Below, piece after piece: positions 1-9,091 of a DNA stretch of 64,000 nt. Numbering within the stretch: position 1 is the stretch's first letter; each line of letters starts with the position of its first letter. The notes under the pieces are model-generated. The model worked only from the letters and a program-made list of their open reading frames with translations. It did no database searches and was not told the origin of the DNA. The translations under genes were made by a program, and so were the position numbers. This DNA is from Dyella_A sp049445995. Lineage in GTDB: Bacteria; Pseudomonadota; Gammaproteobacteria; Xanthomonadales; Rhodanobacteraceae. The DNA lies in assembly GCF_049445995.1 (NCBI RefSeq), contig NZ_JBMSDZ010000006.1, forward strand, positions 174,133 through 238,132, given 5' to 3'.

Positions 1-105
1 CACGAGATCAAGTCGCCGATCATCCTGCAGCCCGGCCCGGCGGCGCTGTTCGACGGGCTCGACGCGATTCACCGGGTGATCGCGGACTGGGCGCACGGGA
101 GCTGA
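1..105 (+). CDS. C-terminal end of an unidentified protein (partial)
   Basis: An open frame runs in from the left edge for 34 codons and stops at TGA 103-105. The residues are ordinary for a soluble protein (proline/isoleucine-rich turn, then an amphipathic helix ending in DWAHGS). Too little is present to name the family, and nothing upstream is visible. Codon use matches the GC-rich neighbours, so I believe it is a real gene end rather than chance. Confidence 0.5.
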   Translation, partial: HEIKSPIILQPGPAALFDGLDAIHRVIADWAHGS

Positions 106-136
106 ATCGGGCGGGGCTGGTGGATTGACTCTTGAA

Positions 137-151
137 TGAGAATGCTTATCA
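137..151. promoter_or_regulatory. Fur box upstream of hemP
   Basis: The 15-mer TGAGAATGCTTATCA matches the 7-1-7 Fur consensus TGATAATnATTATCA at all but two defined positions and lies 34 bp before the hemP start. Fur-type iron repression of hemP is well established in proteobacteria; the site itself is read directly from the sequence. Confidence 0.75.
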
Positions 152-184
152 TCCGACACGTAACCCCTTGCGGAGCAAGCCCTC

Positions 185-391
185 ATGAATCGTCCTTTGT
201 TGATGACACGCGCCGATGCCAGCGCCCGGCCGGCCGGCCGATTGTCGCTTGCGTCGTCGCCGTCGCGACCGTCCCGCGTGCTGCCCAGTGACGAGCTGCT
301 GGCCGGCGGACGCGAACTGGTGATTCGCCACGAGGGTGGTGAGTATTTCCTGCGGCTCACCCGCAACAACAAGCTCATCCTCACCAAATAA
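185..391 (+). CDS. hemP: Hemin uptake protein HemP
   Basis: A 68-residue basic protein. The C-terminal half carries the HemP signature: the stretch LPSDELLAGGRELVIRHEGG, then YFLRLTRNNKLILTK at the end. HemP proteins are small, iron-repressed and usually lie beside haem-receptor genes; in some bacteria they act as regulators or mRNA-level activators of haem uptake. Here the N-terminal 30 residues are Ala/Arg/Ser-rich and not conserved. A Fur box lies just upstream, but no haem receptor follows in this window, so the gene may work with a distant receptor or act as a stand-alone iron-response factor. Confidence 0.88.
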   Translation: MNRPLLMTRADASARPAGRLSLASSPSRPSRVLPSDELLAGGRELVIRHEGGEYFLRLTRNNKLILTK

Positions 392-848
392 TCCGGCGGC
401 GCTGCCGCCGCCGCCGATTCCCGTTCACGGCCTATCGCCAGCGTCGTCCCCGACGATCAGCCGGGCCTCCCTTGGGACGCGCTGCTGGCCGGTGCAAACG
501 AACTGCCCGGGCGTGCCGATGCGCCGGCCGGACGGGTGGATCGCGCGCGGCGACTGCGCTTCGTCACCTAGGAGCGTGGGCCGTAGAAATCTTTGGGCTG
601 CGATTGTGCTCTCATCCATAGGCTGTGCCTCTCGTCGGGCTTGCATAGAGTGACTATGCGCACCCTCCGATAGACGCATCCTATGGCGATAGCCCAATCT
701 CGCTATCCAAAGTTTCTACGGCCCACGCTCCTAGCGGCTCGGTCCGTGCGAGCTGCTGTGCGTGCGCACCGCCGATACCGCCGGTGCCCTGAGCTGGCGC
801 ACCGCGCAGCAGCTGGCCGACGCTGAAGGCGTGCGACTGAGCGCATAG
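392..848 (+). pseudogene. Small reading frame apparently split by a hairpin element
   Basis: After the hemP stop the same frame stays open to ACC-TAG at 566-571, where the repeat element begins. If positions 569-734 are removed, the frame reads straight on (V-T joined to R-L-G-P-C-E-L-L) to a TAG at 846-848 and gives a continuous, normal-looking peptide. No convincing start codon is visible in that frame, so it could be the remains of a gene, a hemP read-through extension, or chance. I do not recognise the product. Confidence 0.3.
568..734. repeat. Hairpin element with ~28-bp terminal inverted repeats
   Basis: The ends CTAGGAGCGTGGGCCGTAGA and its reverse complement (TCTACGGCCCACGCTCCTAG) match for about 28 bp with one or two differences. 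Inside, further pairs (TTGGGCT/AGCCCAA, CCATAGG/CCTATGG) extend the symmetry, so the single strand would fold into one long interrupted hairpin. No transposase is encoded. It looks like a MITE or BIME-type element; no second copy was seen in this window. Confidence 0.7.
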
Positions 849-889
849 CGAGGCGACCGCGTCCGACGGCTGTCCGCCTGTCCGTGGCG

Positions 890-903
890 GTGTCCGCGGA
901 CAC
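890..903. promoter_or_regulatory. Candidate upstream activator site for the sigma-54 regulator
   Basis: GTGTCCGCGGACAC is a perfect 14-bp palindrome lying about 70 bp upstream of the -24 element at 971. Related half sites (TGTCCG) occur at 871 and 878, and an inverted half (CCGGACA) near 935. The distance and symmetry are what is expected for binding of an NtrC-type dimer, and the regulator encoded at 16654 is the natural candidate. The assignment to that regulator is inference. Confidence 0.55.
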
Positions 904-970
904 TGCCCGGGTCCGCGCCGCGTGCCGGACAAACCCAGCCGCAGCGCGCCCTGGCCGGGTTTGCCACCAC

Positions 971-986
971 TGGCACGGTGCTTGCT
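971..986 (+). promoter_or_regulatory. Sigma-54 (RpoN) -24/-12 promoter
   Basis: TGGCACG at 971-977 and TTGCT at 982-986 are separated by four bases, matching TGGCACG-N4-TTGCW exactly, including the invariant GG and GC doublets. The expected start of transcription is close to 998, leaving a leader of about 34 nt before the adaptor gene at 1032. This is the only such site I found in the window. Confidence 0.88.
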
Positions 987-1031
987 GAAATGTCTTCGAG
1001 GCTGCATCTGTCCGCAGCCGTGGGGACCGCA

Positions 1032-2303
1032 ATGATCCGTGACACCTCCGCCCAAGACCGCCTGGTCGAGGTCAAGCCCAACCGCAAGCGCCGCCTGCTG
1101 CTGCTCGGTGCGGGCGTCGGCGTGATCGCGGTGCTGGCGTTCGCGATGCCCGGCGTGCTGCAGCTGTTCTCCGCCGACGCCTCGGTCAGCGCCTCGCGGC
1201 TGGCGTTCGCCACGGTGACGCGCGGTCCGTTCGTGCGCGACATCGCCGCCGAGGGCAAGGTGGTAGCCGCGGTGAGCCCCACGCTGTACGCCACCTCCGG
1301 CGGCGCGGTGACGCTGAAGGTGCACGCCGGCGATACGGTGAAACAGGGGCAGGTGCTGGCGACCATCGTCAGCCCCGAGCTCACCAACAAGCTGGCGCAG
1401 GAGCAGTCCAACGCCGACGCGATGGAAGTGGAATACAAGCGCGCGCAGATCGACGCGCAGAAGAAGCGCGCCGAGTTGCAGCAGGCATTGGACAACGCAC
1501 GGATCGACGCGCAGGCCGCCCGCCGCACGCTGGAGCGCAACACCGCCGCGTTTGCCAAGGGGGCGGTGGCCAGGAGCGACGTCGACACCGCCAGCGACAC
1601 CCTGCAGAAGGCCGAGATCGCCGAGCGTCATGCCAAGGCCAATCTCGGCATGGACAACGACAGCCTGAACTTCAACATCGAATCGAAGAAGCTCGCCTTC
1701 GAACGGCAGCAGCTGCTGGTGCAGGAACTGCAGCGCCAGGTGGACGACCTCAACGTGAAGTCGCCGGTGGACGGCCAGGTCGGCCAGCTGTTCATCGCCG
1801 AGCGCGCCACCGTGGCGAAGGACGCCCAGCTGCTCAGCGTGATCGACCTCAGCGCGCTGCAGGTGGAAATGCAGGTGCCGGAAAGCTTCGCGCGCGATCT
1901 CGCCATCGGCATGCCGGGCGAGATCAGCGGCAACGGCAAGACGTGGCACGGCAAGGTCAGCGCGATCTCGCCCGAGGTGGTCAACGGCGAAGTGGCCGCG
2001 CGGCTGGCCTTCGACGGCGCCACGCCCCGGCAGCTGCGCCAGAGCCAGCGCCTGTCGGTGCGCGTGCTGCTGGACAAGCGCGACAACGTGCTCACCGTGC
2101 AGCGCGGCTCGTTCGTCGACGAGTCCGGCGGCAACTACGCCTACGTCGTGCGCGGCGGCATCGCCACCAGGACACCGATCCGCGTGGGCGCCAGCAGCAT
2201 CGACAAGGTGGAGATCCTCGACGGCCTGAAGGAAGGCGACAAGATCGTGATCTCTGGCACCGACAACTTCAAGAACGCCGCCAAGGTGGCGATCAGCGAT
2301 TGA
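1032..2303 (+). CDS. Periplasmic adaptor subunit of ABC exporter (HlyD/MacA family)
   Basis: A 423-residue membrane-fusion protein. A basic N-terminus is followed by one membrane segment (about residues 19-40). Then come a beta-barrel/lipoyl region (GGAVTLKVHAGDTVKQGQ), a long helical hairpin rich in Ala, Gln and Arg (about 110-230), and a second lipoyl half with KSPVDGQVGQL. In MacAB/YknXYZ systems this protein links inner-membrane permeases to an outer-membrane channel. The start at 1032 is preferred over in-frame ATGs at 978 and 990, which fall in or just after the sigma-54 promoter. It is the first gene of the exporter operon; no TolC-like gene is in the window. Confidence 0.88.
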   Translation: MIRDTSAQDRLVEVKPNRKRRLLLLGAGVGVIAVLAFAMPGVLQLFSADASVSASRLAFATVTRGPFVRDIAAEGKVVAAVSPTLYATSGGAVTLKVHAGDTVKQGQVLATIVSPELTNKLAQEQSNADAMEVEYKRAQIDAQKKRAELQQALDNARIDAQAARRTLERNTAAFAKGAVARSDVDTASDTLQKAEIAERHAKANLGMDNDSLNFNIESKKLAFERQQLLVQELQRQVDDLNVKSPVDGQVGQLFIAERATVAKDAQLLSVIDLSALQVEMQVPESFARDLAIGMPGEISGNGKTWHGKVSAISPEVVNGEVAARLAFDGATPRQLRQSQRLSVRVLLDKRDNVLTVQRGSFVDESGGNYAYVVRGGIATRTPIRVGASSIDKVEILDGLKEGDKIVISGTDNFKNAAKVAISD

Positions 2304-2308
2304 TGTTT

Positions 2309-2421
2309 CCCTTCTCCCTCCGGGAGAAGGTGCCCGAAGGGCGGATGAGGGTACGGGGCGTGCCACAGATTTGGGCAAGCCCCGCACCCTCACCCCAGCC
2401 CTCTCCCGAAAGGAGAGGGAG
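2309..2421. repeat. CCCTCTCCC-type palindromic repeat
   Basis: A pair of GC-rich hairpins (CTTCTCCC-TCC-GGGAGAAG and CCCTCTCCCGAAAGGAGAGGG) flanks a spacer bearing GATGAGGGT and CACCCTCACCCCAG. The same design recurs between other genes of this operon, near 22780 and inside valS. It fills the adaptor-ATPase gap. Confidence 0.75.
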
Positions 2422-2452
2422 CCAAGCAGAACCACTCCCAAAGGACTCCACC

Positions 2453-3166
<714 letters not shown>

Positions 3167-3170
3167 CGCT

Positions 3171-3410
3171 TGAAAGCCCTCTCCCCTGGCGCAGCCGGGG
3201 GAGAGGGTGGGGTGAGGGGGACGCTTTTGCTCTTGGTTCATGCGGTGGAACCGAAGCAAAAGGCACCCTCACCCCAGCTCTCTCCCCCGACGGTGAAGCC
3301 GTCGGGGGAGAGGGAGCAGAAGCGGCACGCGGTGACGTGGATCGTTGCCGCGATGTCGACGCTTGAAGCCCTCTCCCCCGACGGGAAAGCCGTCAGCAGA
3401 GAGGGAGCCA
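3171..3410. repeat. Double CCCTCTCCC-type palindromic repeat
   Basis: Two or three consecutive GC-rich hairpins, each reading CCCTCTCCC...GGGAGAGGG with GGGTGAGGG or CCCTCACCC arms. The last copy (3364-3410) is imperfect. Together they fill most of the 364-bp gap between the ATPase and the first permease gene. Confidence 0.75.
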
Positions 3411-3530
3411 AAGCGGCGCGCGGTGGGTACAACCACCCTGCGATACCGATGCTTCAACGCCCTCTTGCCCGGGCACACGTGGGTGAAAGAGCCGCACCGC
3501 GCCGTCGCCATCCAACCTGGAATTCGCCCG

Positions 3531-4838
3531 ATGTTTGCCTACTACTTCCAGCTCGGCCTGCGCAGCCTGCGTCGCAACCCGATGCTCACGGCGCTGATGA
3601 TCATGGCCATCGGCTTTGGCGTGGCCGCATCGATGACGACCTACGCGGTGTTCCGCGCCACCTCCAGCAACCCGATCCCGCAGAAATCCTCGCAACTGTT
3701 CGCGGTGCAGATCGCCAACTGGAAGCCGTCGGACCTGGACAAGGGCGAGCCGCCGAATGCGCTCAGCTACACCGACGCCAACAACCTCTCGCGCGCCCAC
3801 AGGGCACTGCGCGAAACCGCGCTGTATCCGGTGGCGCCGTCGGTGATTCCGGCCGATGCCAGCCAGCTTCCGTTCAATGCCAACGCCTATGCGGCATATG
3901 GCGACGTGTTCGCGATGTTCGACATCCCGTTCCTCTACGGCAGCGGCTGGAGTCGTAACCAGGACGAGGCGCGCGGCGCCGTGGTGGTGATCAGCAGGAC
4001 GCTCAACGACAAGCTGTTCGGCGGCGTCAACAGCGCCGGGCGCGAAATCGACCTCGACGGCCATAACTATCGCGTCACCGGCGTGATGGACCGCTGGAAT
4101 CCGCAGCCACTGTTTTTCGATCCGGTCAACACCCAGGGCTTCGGCGATCCGGTCGACCTGTTCATGCCGTTCACCCGCGCGGTGGAGCTGCAGATCGGCA
4201 CGGCCGGCAACAACAACTGCAACGCGCCGGCGGGCAACGGCTGGGACGGCTGGCTGCGCTCGGAGTGCATCTGGGTTGCCTACTGGGCCGAGCTTCCCAC
4301 CGCCGCCGACGTGGACGCCTACCGCAGTTTTCTCACCGGCTATGCCGCCGAGCAGCAGCGCGCCGGCCGCTTCACCTGGGCACCCAACGTGAAGCTGCGC
4401 AACGTCACCGAGTGGCTGGACTTCCAGCACGTAGTGCCGCCGGAAAGCAAGATTTCGCTGCTGGTGTCGCTGGGCTTCCTGCTGATCTGCCTCGTCAACA
4501 CCGTGGGCCTGCTGCTGGCCAAGTTCATGCGCCGCGCACCGGAGATCGGCGTGCGCCGCGCGCTCGGCGCCTCGCGCGGCGCGGTCTACGCGCAATTCCT
4601 GATCGAGGCCGGCGCGGTGGGCCTCGCCGGAGGCCTGCTCGGCCTGCTGCTCACCGCGCTGGGGGTGTTCGGTGTGGGTCTGGTGTTCGACCCGCAGATC
4701 GCCCGGCTGGCCACCGTGGACCTGTCGCTGGTGGCGCTGACCGTATTGGTGGCAATTGCCGCCACCGTGCTGGCCGCCTTCTATCCCACGTGGCGCGCCG
4801 CCCAGGTGCAGCCGGCGTGGCAGCTCAAGTCGAACTGA
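3531..4838 (+). CDS. ABC exporter permease A1 (MacB_PCD/FtsX type)
   Basis: A 435-residue permease. One N-terminal membrane segment (about 18-40) is followed by a large periplasmic domain and three C-terminal membrane segments with the FtsX motif EIGVRRALGAS (about residue 340). This is the fused-domain plan of MacB without its ATPase. Of the four A-type paralogues it is the most diverged (GFGVAASMTTYAVFRA where the others read GIGASMT.LTV.H). Two periplasmic cysteines, in NNNCNAPAG and SECIWV, recur in all A copies. ATG 3531 aligns with the MF.YY start of the other copies. The substrate cannot be read from sequence. Confidence 0.88.
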   Translation: MFAYYFQLGLRSLRRNPMLTALMIMAIGFGVAASMTTYAVFRATSSNPIPQKSSQLFAVQIANWKPSDLDKGEPPNALSYTDANNLSRAHRALRETALYPVAPSVIPADASQLPFNANAYAAYGDVFAMFDIPFLYGSGWSRNQDEARGAVVVISRTLNDKLFGGVNSAGREIDLDGHNYRVTGVMDRWNPQPLFFDPVNTQGFGDPVDLFMPFTRAVELQIGTAGNNNCNAPAGNGWDGWLRSECIWVAYWAELPTAADVDAYRSFLTGYAAEQQRAGRFTWAPNVKLRNVTEWLDFQHVVPPESKISLLVSLGFLLICLVNTVGLLLAKFMRRAPEIGVRRALGASRGAVYAQFLIEAGAVGLAGGLLGLLLTALGVFGVGLVFDPQIARLATVDLSLVALTVLVAIAATVLAAFYPTWRAAQVQPAWQLKSN

Positions 4839-4851
4839 TCCGGAGCGCACG

Positions 4852-6087
4852 ATGAACCTGCAGATCCAACCCATCCTCGCCGCGCTCAAGCGGCACAAGG
4901 CCGGCACGCTGCTGATCGCGATGCAGATCGCGCTCACCCTGGCCATCGTGTGCAACGCCACCTTCATCATCCGCGAGCGGCTGGCGCGCGTGGCGCGCCC
5001 CACCGGCATGGTGGAAACCAACCTGCTGGCGATCCAGAACCGCTTTGTCGGCAACGAGAGCAAGAGCAGCGAGCCGCTGGTGAAGGCCGATCTCGCCGCA
5101 CTGCGGCAGATGCCCGGCGTGGTCGACGCCACTGCGATCAACTCGTACCCGCTGCGCGGCGGTGGCTGGTCGATGGGCGTGCAGCTCGACCCGGATGCGA
5201 AGAAGGCGATCACCGCCACCACGCTGTATTTCGCCGACGACCATGCGCTGGCCACCATGGGCCTCAAGCTGGTCGCCGGACGCAACTTCCGCGCCGATGA
5301 AATCAGCTGGAAGGATGCCCAGGAAGTCGAGGCGCCGGCGCAGATCATCGTCAGCAAGGCACTCGCCGACAAGGTGTTCCCGGACGGCTCGGCATTGGGC
5401 AAGAACATCTACATCATGGGCACACCCAAGCCCAGCACCATCATCGGCATCGTCGAACGCCTGCAGACGCCGTGGAACGGCACCTTTGCCGACAGCTTCA
5501 TGGAGCACTCCGTACTGCTGCCGCTGCAGCTCACCGGCTCGTTCGGCAGCTATCTGATCCGCACCGAGCCCGGTCGCCTGGAGGCGATGACCAAGGCGGT
5601 GCCGGCGCTGCTGGTGAAGACCAACCGCATGCGCGTACTGCGCGACGAGACCGGCGTGCGCACCTTTGCCCAGGTGCGCGAGGCCGCCTACAAGACCGAC
5701 CGCGGCATGGCCCTGCTGATGAGCGTGGTGTGCGCCGTGCTGCTGGCGATCACCGCTGCCGGCATCGTCGGCCTCACCAGTTTCTGGGTCGGCCAGCGGC
5801 GCAAGCAGATCGGCGTGCGCCGCGCGCTCGGCGCCACCCGCAACGACATCCTCGGCTACTTCCTCACCGAAAACCTGCTGATCGGCGTGGCCGGCGTGAT
5901 CGTCGGCACCGCGCTGGCGGTGGGATTGAACCTGTGGATGGTCACCCACTTCGAGATGCATCGCCTCTCGATGGTCTATGTCGCCGTCGGCGTCGTCGCG
6001 CTGCTGCTGATCGGCCAGGGCGCCGTGCTGGCGCCGGCGCTGCGCGCTTCGCGGGTGCCGCCGGTGGAAGCCACGCGGTCGGTGTGA
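4852..6087 (+). CDS. ABC exporter permease B1 (MacB_PCD/FtsX type)
   Basis: A 411-residue permease starting 13 bp after the A1 stop, with GGAGC before its ATG. The topology is as for A1: an N-terminal membrane helix within ALKRHKAGTLLIAMQIALTL, a periplasmic domain containing the MacB-like RQMPGVVDATAI stretch, then three helices with QIGVRRALGATRNDI. It lacks the cysteine pair of the A type. Close spacing suggests translational coupling and an A-B heterodimer forming one transport unit with the shared ATPase. Confidence 0.88.
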   Translation: MNLQIQPILAALKRHKAGTLLIAMQIALTLAIVCNATFIIRERLARVARPTGMVETNLLAIQNRFVGNESKSSEPLVKADLAALRQMPGVVDATAINSYPLRGGGWSMGVQLDPDAKKAITATTLYFADDHALATMGLKLVAGRNFRADEISWKDAQEVEAPAQIIVSKALADKVFPDGSALGKNIYIMGTPKPSTIIGIVERLQTPWNGTFADSFMEHSVLLPLQLTGSFGSYLIRTEPGRLEAMTKAVPALLVKTNRMRVLRDETGVRTFAQVREAAYKTDRGMALLMSVVCAVLLAITAAGIVGLTSFWVGQRRKQIGVRRALGATRNDILGYFLTENLLIGVAGVIVGTALAVGLNLWMVTHFEMHRLSMVYVAVGVVALLLIGQGAVLAPALRASRVPPVEATRSV

Positions 6088-6099
6088 TGAATGGATCTT

Positions 6100-6183
6100 G
6101 TAGGAGCGCACCCTGTGCGCGAATGCTCTTGCTCCTGATCGACATCAAAGCGAAAAGCATTCGCGCACAGGGTGCGCTCCTAC
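6100..6183. repeat. Inverted pair of GTAG-headed REPs (BIME)
   Basis: GTAGGAGCGCACCCTGTGCG at 6100 is matched by its exact reverse complement ending at 6183, around a short central spacer. The GTAG head and small GC hairpin are features of REP sequences mobilised by RAYT transposases. Near-identical copies lie at 27927 and 33586. It separates permease pairs 1 and 2. Confidence 0.8.
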
Positions 6184-6219
6184 AGTGGCGGGTTTGTCTA
6201 TCGTTGATGGAGCACGGGA

Positions 6220-7524
6220 ATGTTTGCCTACTACCTCGAATTGGCCCTGCGCAGCCTCCGGCGCAACAAGGCGCTCACCGCGCTGATGGTGTTTGCCGTG
6301 GCGCTGGGCATCGGCGCCAGCATGACCACGCTGACGGTGTTCCACGTGCTGTCGGGCGATCCGATTCCGGGCTCCAGCGGCACGCTGTTCTATCCGCAGC
6401 TCGATCCCCAGGACAAGGACGGCTACGAGCCCGGCAAGGAGCCGCCCGCGCAGGTTACCTGGATCGACGGCATGAACCTGCTCAAGGCGCACCGCGGCAC
6501 GCGCCAGGCGCTGATGACCGGCGGCGCGGTGCCGGTGCAGCCGGCGCAGTCGGGCATGGATCCGTTCTTCAGCGACGCGCGCTACACCACGGCGGATTTC
6601 TTCGCGATGTTCAAGGTGCCGTTTCTCTACGGCCACGGCTGGAATGCGGCGGACGACGACGCCAAGGCGCGCGTGGTGGTGATCACCCGCGAGCTCAACG
6701 ACAAGCTGTTCGGCGGCAAGGACAGCACCGGCCAGACGCTGCGCATCAAGGACACTGCCTTCCGCGTGGTGGGCGTGCTCGACACCTGGCGGCCGAATCC
6801 GCACTTCTACGACCTCAACATGGGCGGCTATCGCGCGCTGGAAGACGTGTTCCTGCCGCTGGCCACCTTCCGCGACCTGCGGCTGGACCGCAACGGCTCG
6901 ATGGACTGCTGGGGCCGCGGCGGCGGCGACGAAGAGCATCTGGAAACCGCCAGCTGCGTCTGGCTGCAGTTCTGGGTGCAACTGGACGGCGCCGAACAGG
7001 TGGCTGCCTACAAGGATTACCTCACGCACTACTCGCAGGAGCAGCTGTCGCTGGGCCGCTTCCAGCGCCCGCCCAACGTGAGGCTGCGCAGCCTCATGCA
7101 GTGGCTGGACTTCAACAAGGTGGTGCCCAGCGACGTGCGGCTGCAGGTGTATCTCGCGTTCGGCTTCCTGCTGGTGTGCCTGGTGAACACGGTGGGATTG
7201 ATGCTGGCCAAGTTCATGCGCCGCGCCAGCGAGCTGGGCGTGCGCCGCGCGCTGGGCGCGTCGCGCCGCAACGTGTTCGCGCAGTTGCTGGTGGAGTCCG
7301 GGGTGATCGGCCTGGCCGGCGGCATCGGCGGGCTCGGTCTCGCCCTGCTCGGCCTGTGGGCGGTGCGGCATCAGCCGTCCGACTACGCCAAGCTCGCCCA
7401 GCTCGATCCGGCGATGCTGCTCACCACCATCGCCCTCGCCGTGGGCGCCAGCCTGCTGGCCGGCCTGCTGCCTGCCTGGCGCGCCTGCCAGGTCACGCCC
7501 GCCCTGCAACTGAAGAGCAACTGA
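6220..7524 (+). CDS. ABC exporter permease A2 (MacB_PCD/FtsX type)
   Basis: A 434-residue A-type permease with TM1 in LTALMVFAVALGIGASMTTL. The periplasmic domain has FLYGHGWNAADDDAKARVVV and the cysteine pair (MDCWGRGG, ASCVWLQF). The C-terminal FtsX domain has LGVRRALGASRRNV. It closely resembles A3 and A4. ATG 6220 has GGAGCACGGGA just upstream. It follows a BIME and precedes B2 by 14 bp. Function is inferred only by family: one half of a heterodimeric MacB-like exporter. Confidence 0.88.
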   Translation: MFAYYLELALRSLRRNKALTALMVFAVALGIGASMTTLTVFHVLSGDPIPGSSGTLFYPQLDPQDKDGYEPGKEPPAQVTWIDGMNLLKAHRGTRQALMTGGAVPVQPAQSGMDPFFSDARYTTADFFAMFKVPFLYGHGWNAADDDAKARVVVITRELNDKLFGGKDSTGQTLRIKDTAFRVVGVLDTWRPNPHFYDLNMGGYRALEDVFLPLATFRDLRLDRNGSMDCWGRGGGDEEHLETASCVWLQFWVQLDGAEQVAAYKDYLTHYSQEQLSLGRFQRPPNVRLRSLMQWLDFNKVVPSDVRLQVYLAFGFLLVCLVNTVGLMLAKFMRRASELGVRRALGASRRNVFAQLLVESGVIGLAGGIGGLGLALLGLWAVRHQPSDYAKLAQLDPAMLLTTIALAVGASLLAGLLPAWRACQVTPALQLKSN

Positions 7525-7538
7525 GACCGGAGCATCCG

Positions 7539-8762
7539 ATGGAAATCCTGCCCATCCTCGCCACGCTGCGCCGGCACAAGATCACCGCCGCGCTGCTGAT
7601 CCTGCAGATCGCGCTCACCTGCGCCATCGTGTGCAACGCGGTGTTTCTGATCAGCCAGCGCCTGCAGCGCATGGACATGCCCAGCGGCATCGCCGAGCGC
7701 GAGCTGCTGCACCTGGAGCTGGCCGACATCGGTCGCGCACCCGACGAGAAAGCGCGCACCGCCGAAGACCTCGCCGCACTGCGCCGGGTGCCCGGCGTCA
7801 CCGATGTCGCGTCGGTCAACCAGGTGCCGTTCGGTAACTCGTCCTGGAACAGTGGCATCAAGCTCGACCCGCAACAGAAAACCTCCACCCTCAACATGAC
7901 CACCTACTACGGCGAGAACGCCGCGCAGGCGCTGGGCGTGCAGCTGGTGGCCGGCCGCCTGCTGCAGCCGGACGACTACATGGATTTCGACGACGTGGTG
8001 AAGGCCGCGCAGGCCGGCGATACCAAACGGCTGCCGAGCGTGCTGGTCATCACCCAGGGCCTGGCCGAACGGCTGTGGCCGGGACAGAGCGCGCTGGGCA
8101 AGCAGCTCTACCTGGGCAGCGATACGCCACTGCGCGTGGTCGGCGTGGTCAAGACGCTGATCCGCCCCTCGGTGTGGGACGACTCGATGGCCCAGTACAC
8201 CGGCCTGCTGCCGATGCGCGTCTACAACAGCAACTATCTGATCCGTACCGCGCCGGGCGATCGCGAGCGCGTGCTGCAAGCGGCCATCGCGGCGCTGAAG
8301 AAGACCGATCCGCACCGCGTGGTGATCAACAAGCGCCTGATGAGCGACATGCGCCGCGACTTCTTCCGCGAGGACCGCGCCATGGCCGTGCTGCTGGCCG
8401 GCGTGTGCGTGGCGCTGCTGGTGGTGACCGCGCTGGGCATCGTGGGCCTGGGCAGTTTCTGGGTGGCGCAGCGGCGTCGGCAGATCGGCGTGCGCCGCGC
8501 GCTCGGTGCCACCCGCGGCAACATCCTGCACTACTTCCAGACCGAGAACTTCCTGCTCGCCACGCTCGGCATTGCGCTGGGCATGGCGCTGGCCTACGGC
8601 ATCAACCTGTTCCTCATGCACCACTACGAGCTGCCCCGCCTGCCGGCGATCTACCTGCCGGTCGGCGCCATCGCGCTGTGGCTGATCGGCCAGGCCGCCG
8701 TGCTCGGCCCCGCGCTGCGCGCCGCGGCGGTGCCGCCGGTGGTGGCGACGCGGTCGGTGTGA
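7539..8762 (+). CDS. ABC exporter permease B2 (MacB_PCD/FtsX type)
   Basis: A 407-residue B-type permease. It opens MEILPILATLRRHKITAALL followed by the QIALTCAIVCNAVF helix common to B copies, then a periplasmic domain with LRRVPGVTDVASVNQVPFG, and ends in an FtsX domain with QIGVRRALGATRGNI and PPVVATRSV. An upstream ORF extension from 5472 is only a shadow of the previous genes. Start ATG 7539 is preceded by CCGGAGC. It pairs with A2. Confidence 0.88.
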   Translation: MEILPILATLRRHKITAALLILQIALTCAIVCNAVFLISQRLQRMDMPSGIAERELLHLELADIGRAPDEKARTAEDLAALRRVPGVTDVASVNQVPFGNSSWNSGIKLDPQQKTSTLNMTTYYGENAAQALGVQLVAGRLLQPDDYMDFDDVVKAAQAGDTKRLPSVLVITQGLAERLWPGQSALGKQLYLGSDTPLRVVGVVKTLIRPSVWDDSMAQYTGLLPMRVYNSNYLIRTAPGDRERVLQAAIAALKKTDPHRVVINKRLMSDMRRDFFREDRAMAVLLAGVCVALLVVTALGIVGLGSFWVAQRRRQIGVRRALGATRGNILHYFQTENFLLATLGIALGMALAYGINLFLMHHYELPRLPAIYLPVGAIALWLIGQAAVLGPALRAAAVPPVVATRSV

Positions 8763-8985
8763 AGGGAGGTGGCTGGCGGTGCTTTGCTGAGTGCGGCTGA
8801 AGCGGGAGACGCGCGGGATCAACCCCGCAGTTGCTGCTGTTAAGCCCTCTTCCCTGGCTCCGCCGGGGGAGAGGGTTGGGTGAGGGGGCGCTTTTGCTCT
8901 TGGCTCCGTGCCGTGGAAGCCAAGCCAGAGCGCCCCCTCACCCCAGCCCTCTCCCCCGACGGTCAAGCCGTCAGGGGAGAGGGAG
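8763..8985. repeat. Duplicated spacer with CCCTCTCCC repeat (copy 1)
   Basis: About 220 bp after B2 that is almost identical to 11623-11848 after B3. It starts with a non-palindromic part (GAAGGGAGGTGGCTGG.. through AACCCCGCAGTTGCTGCTG), followed by the CCCTCTTCCCTGGC...GGGGAGAGGG hairpins. Identity includes the unique part, so this is a copy of the locus and not just two insertions of the same repeat. Confidence 0.85.
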
Positions 8986-9091
8986 CTCTATCGGCGCATG
9001 TCCGCGGTCACCCGCGACATCGTCAGTGCCAGCCGCTCTGCCTTGGCGCAGCCACGGAAGAGCTGGCTTGGGAATTCCACGAGGGACTTGC

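Noticed and set aside
681..2441. Long minus-strand frame opposite the adaptor gene
   Set aside because: Arg/His/Ala/Gly-rich translation is the mirror of a real GC-rich gene; no domain and no start site.
5472..7500. Apparent 1096-residue fused protein ending in permease B2
   Set aside because: The upstream 700 codons lie out of frame with B1 and A2 and are Arg/Pro-rich shadow sequence; the real start is at 7539.
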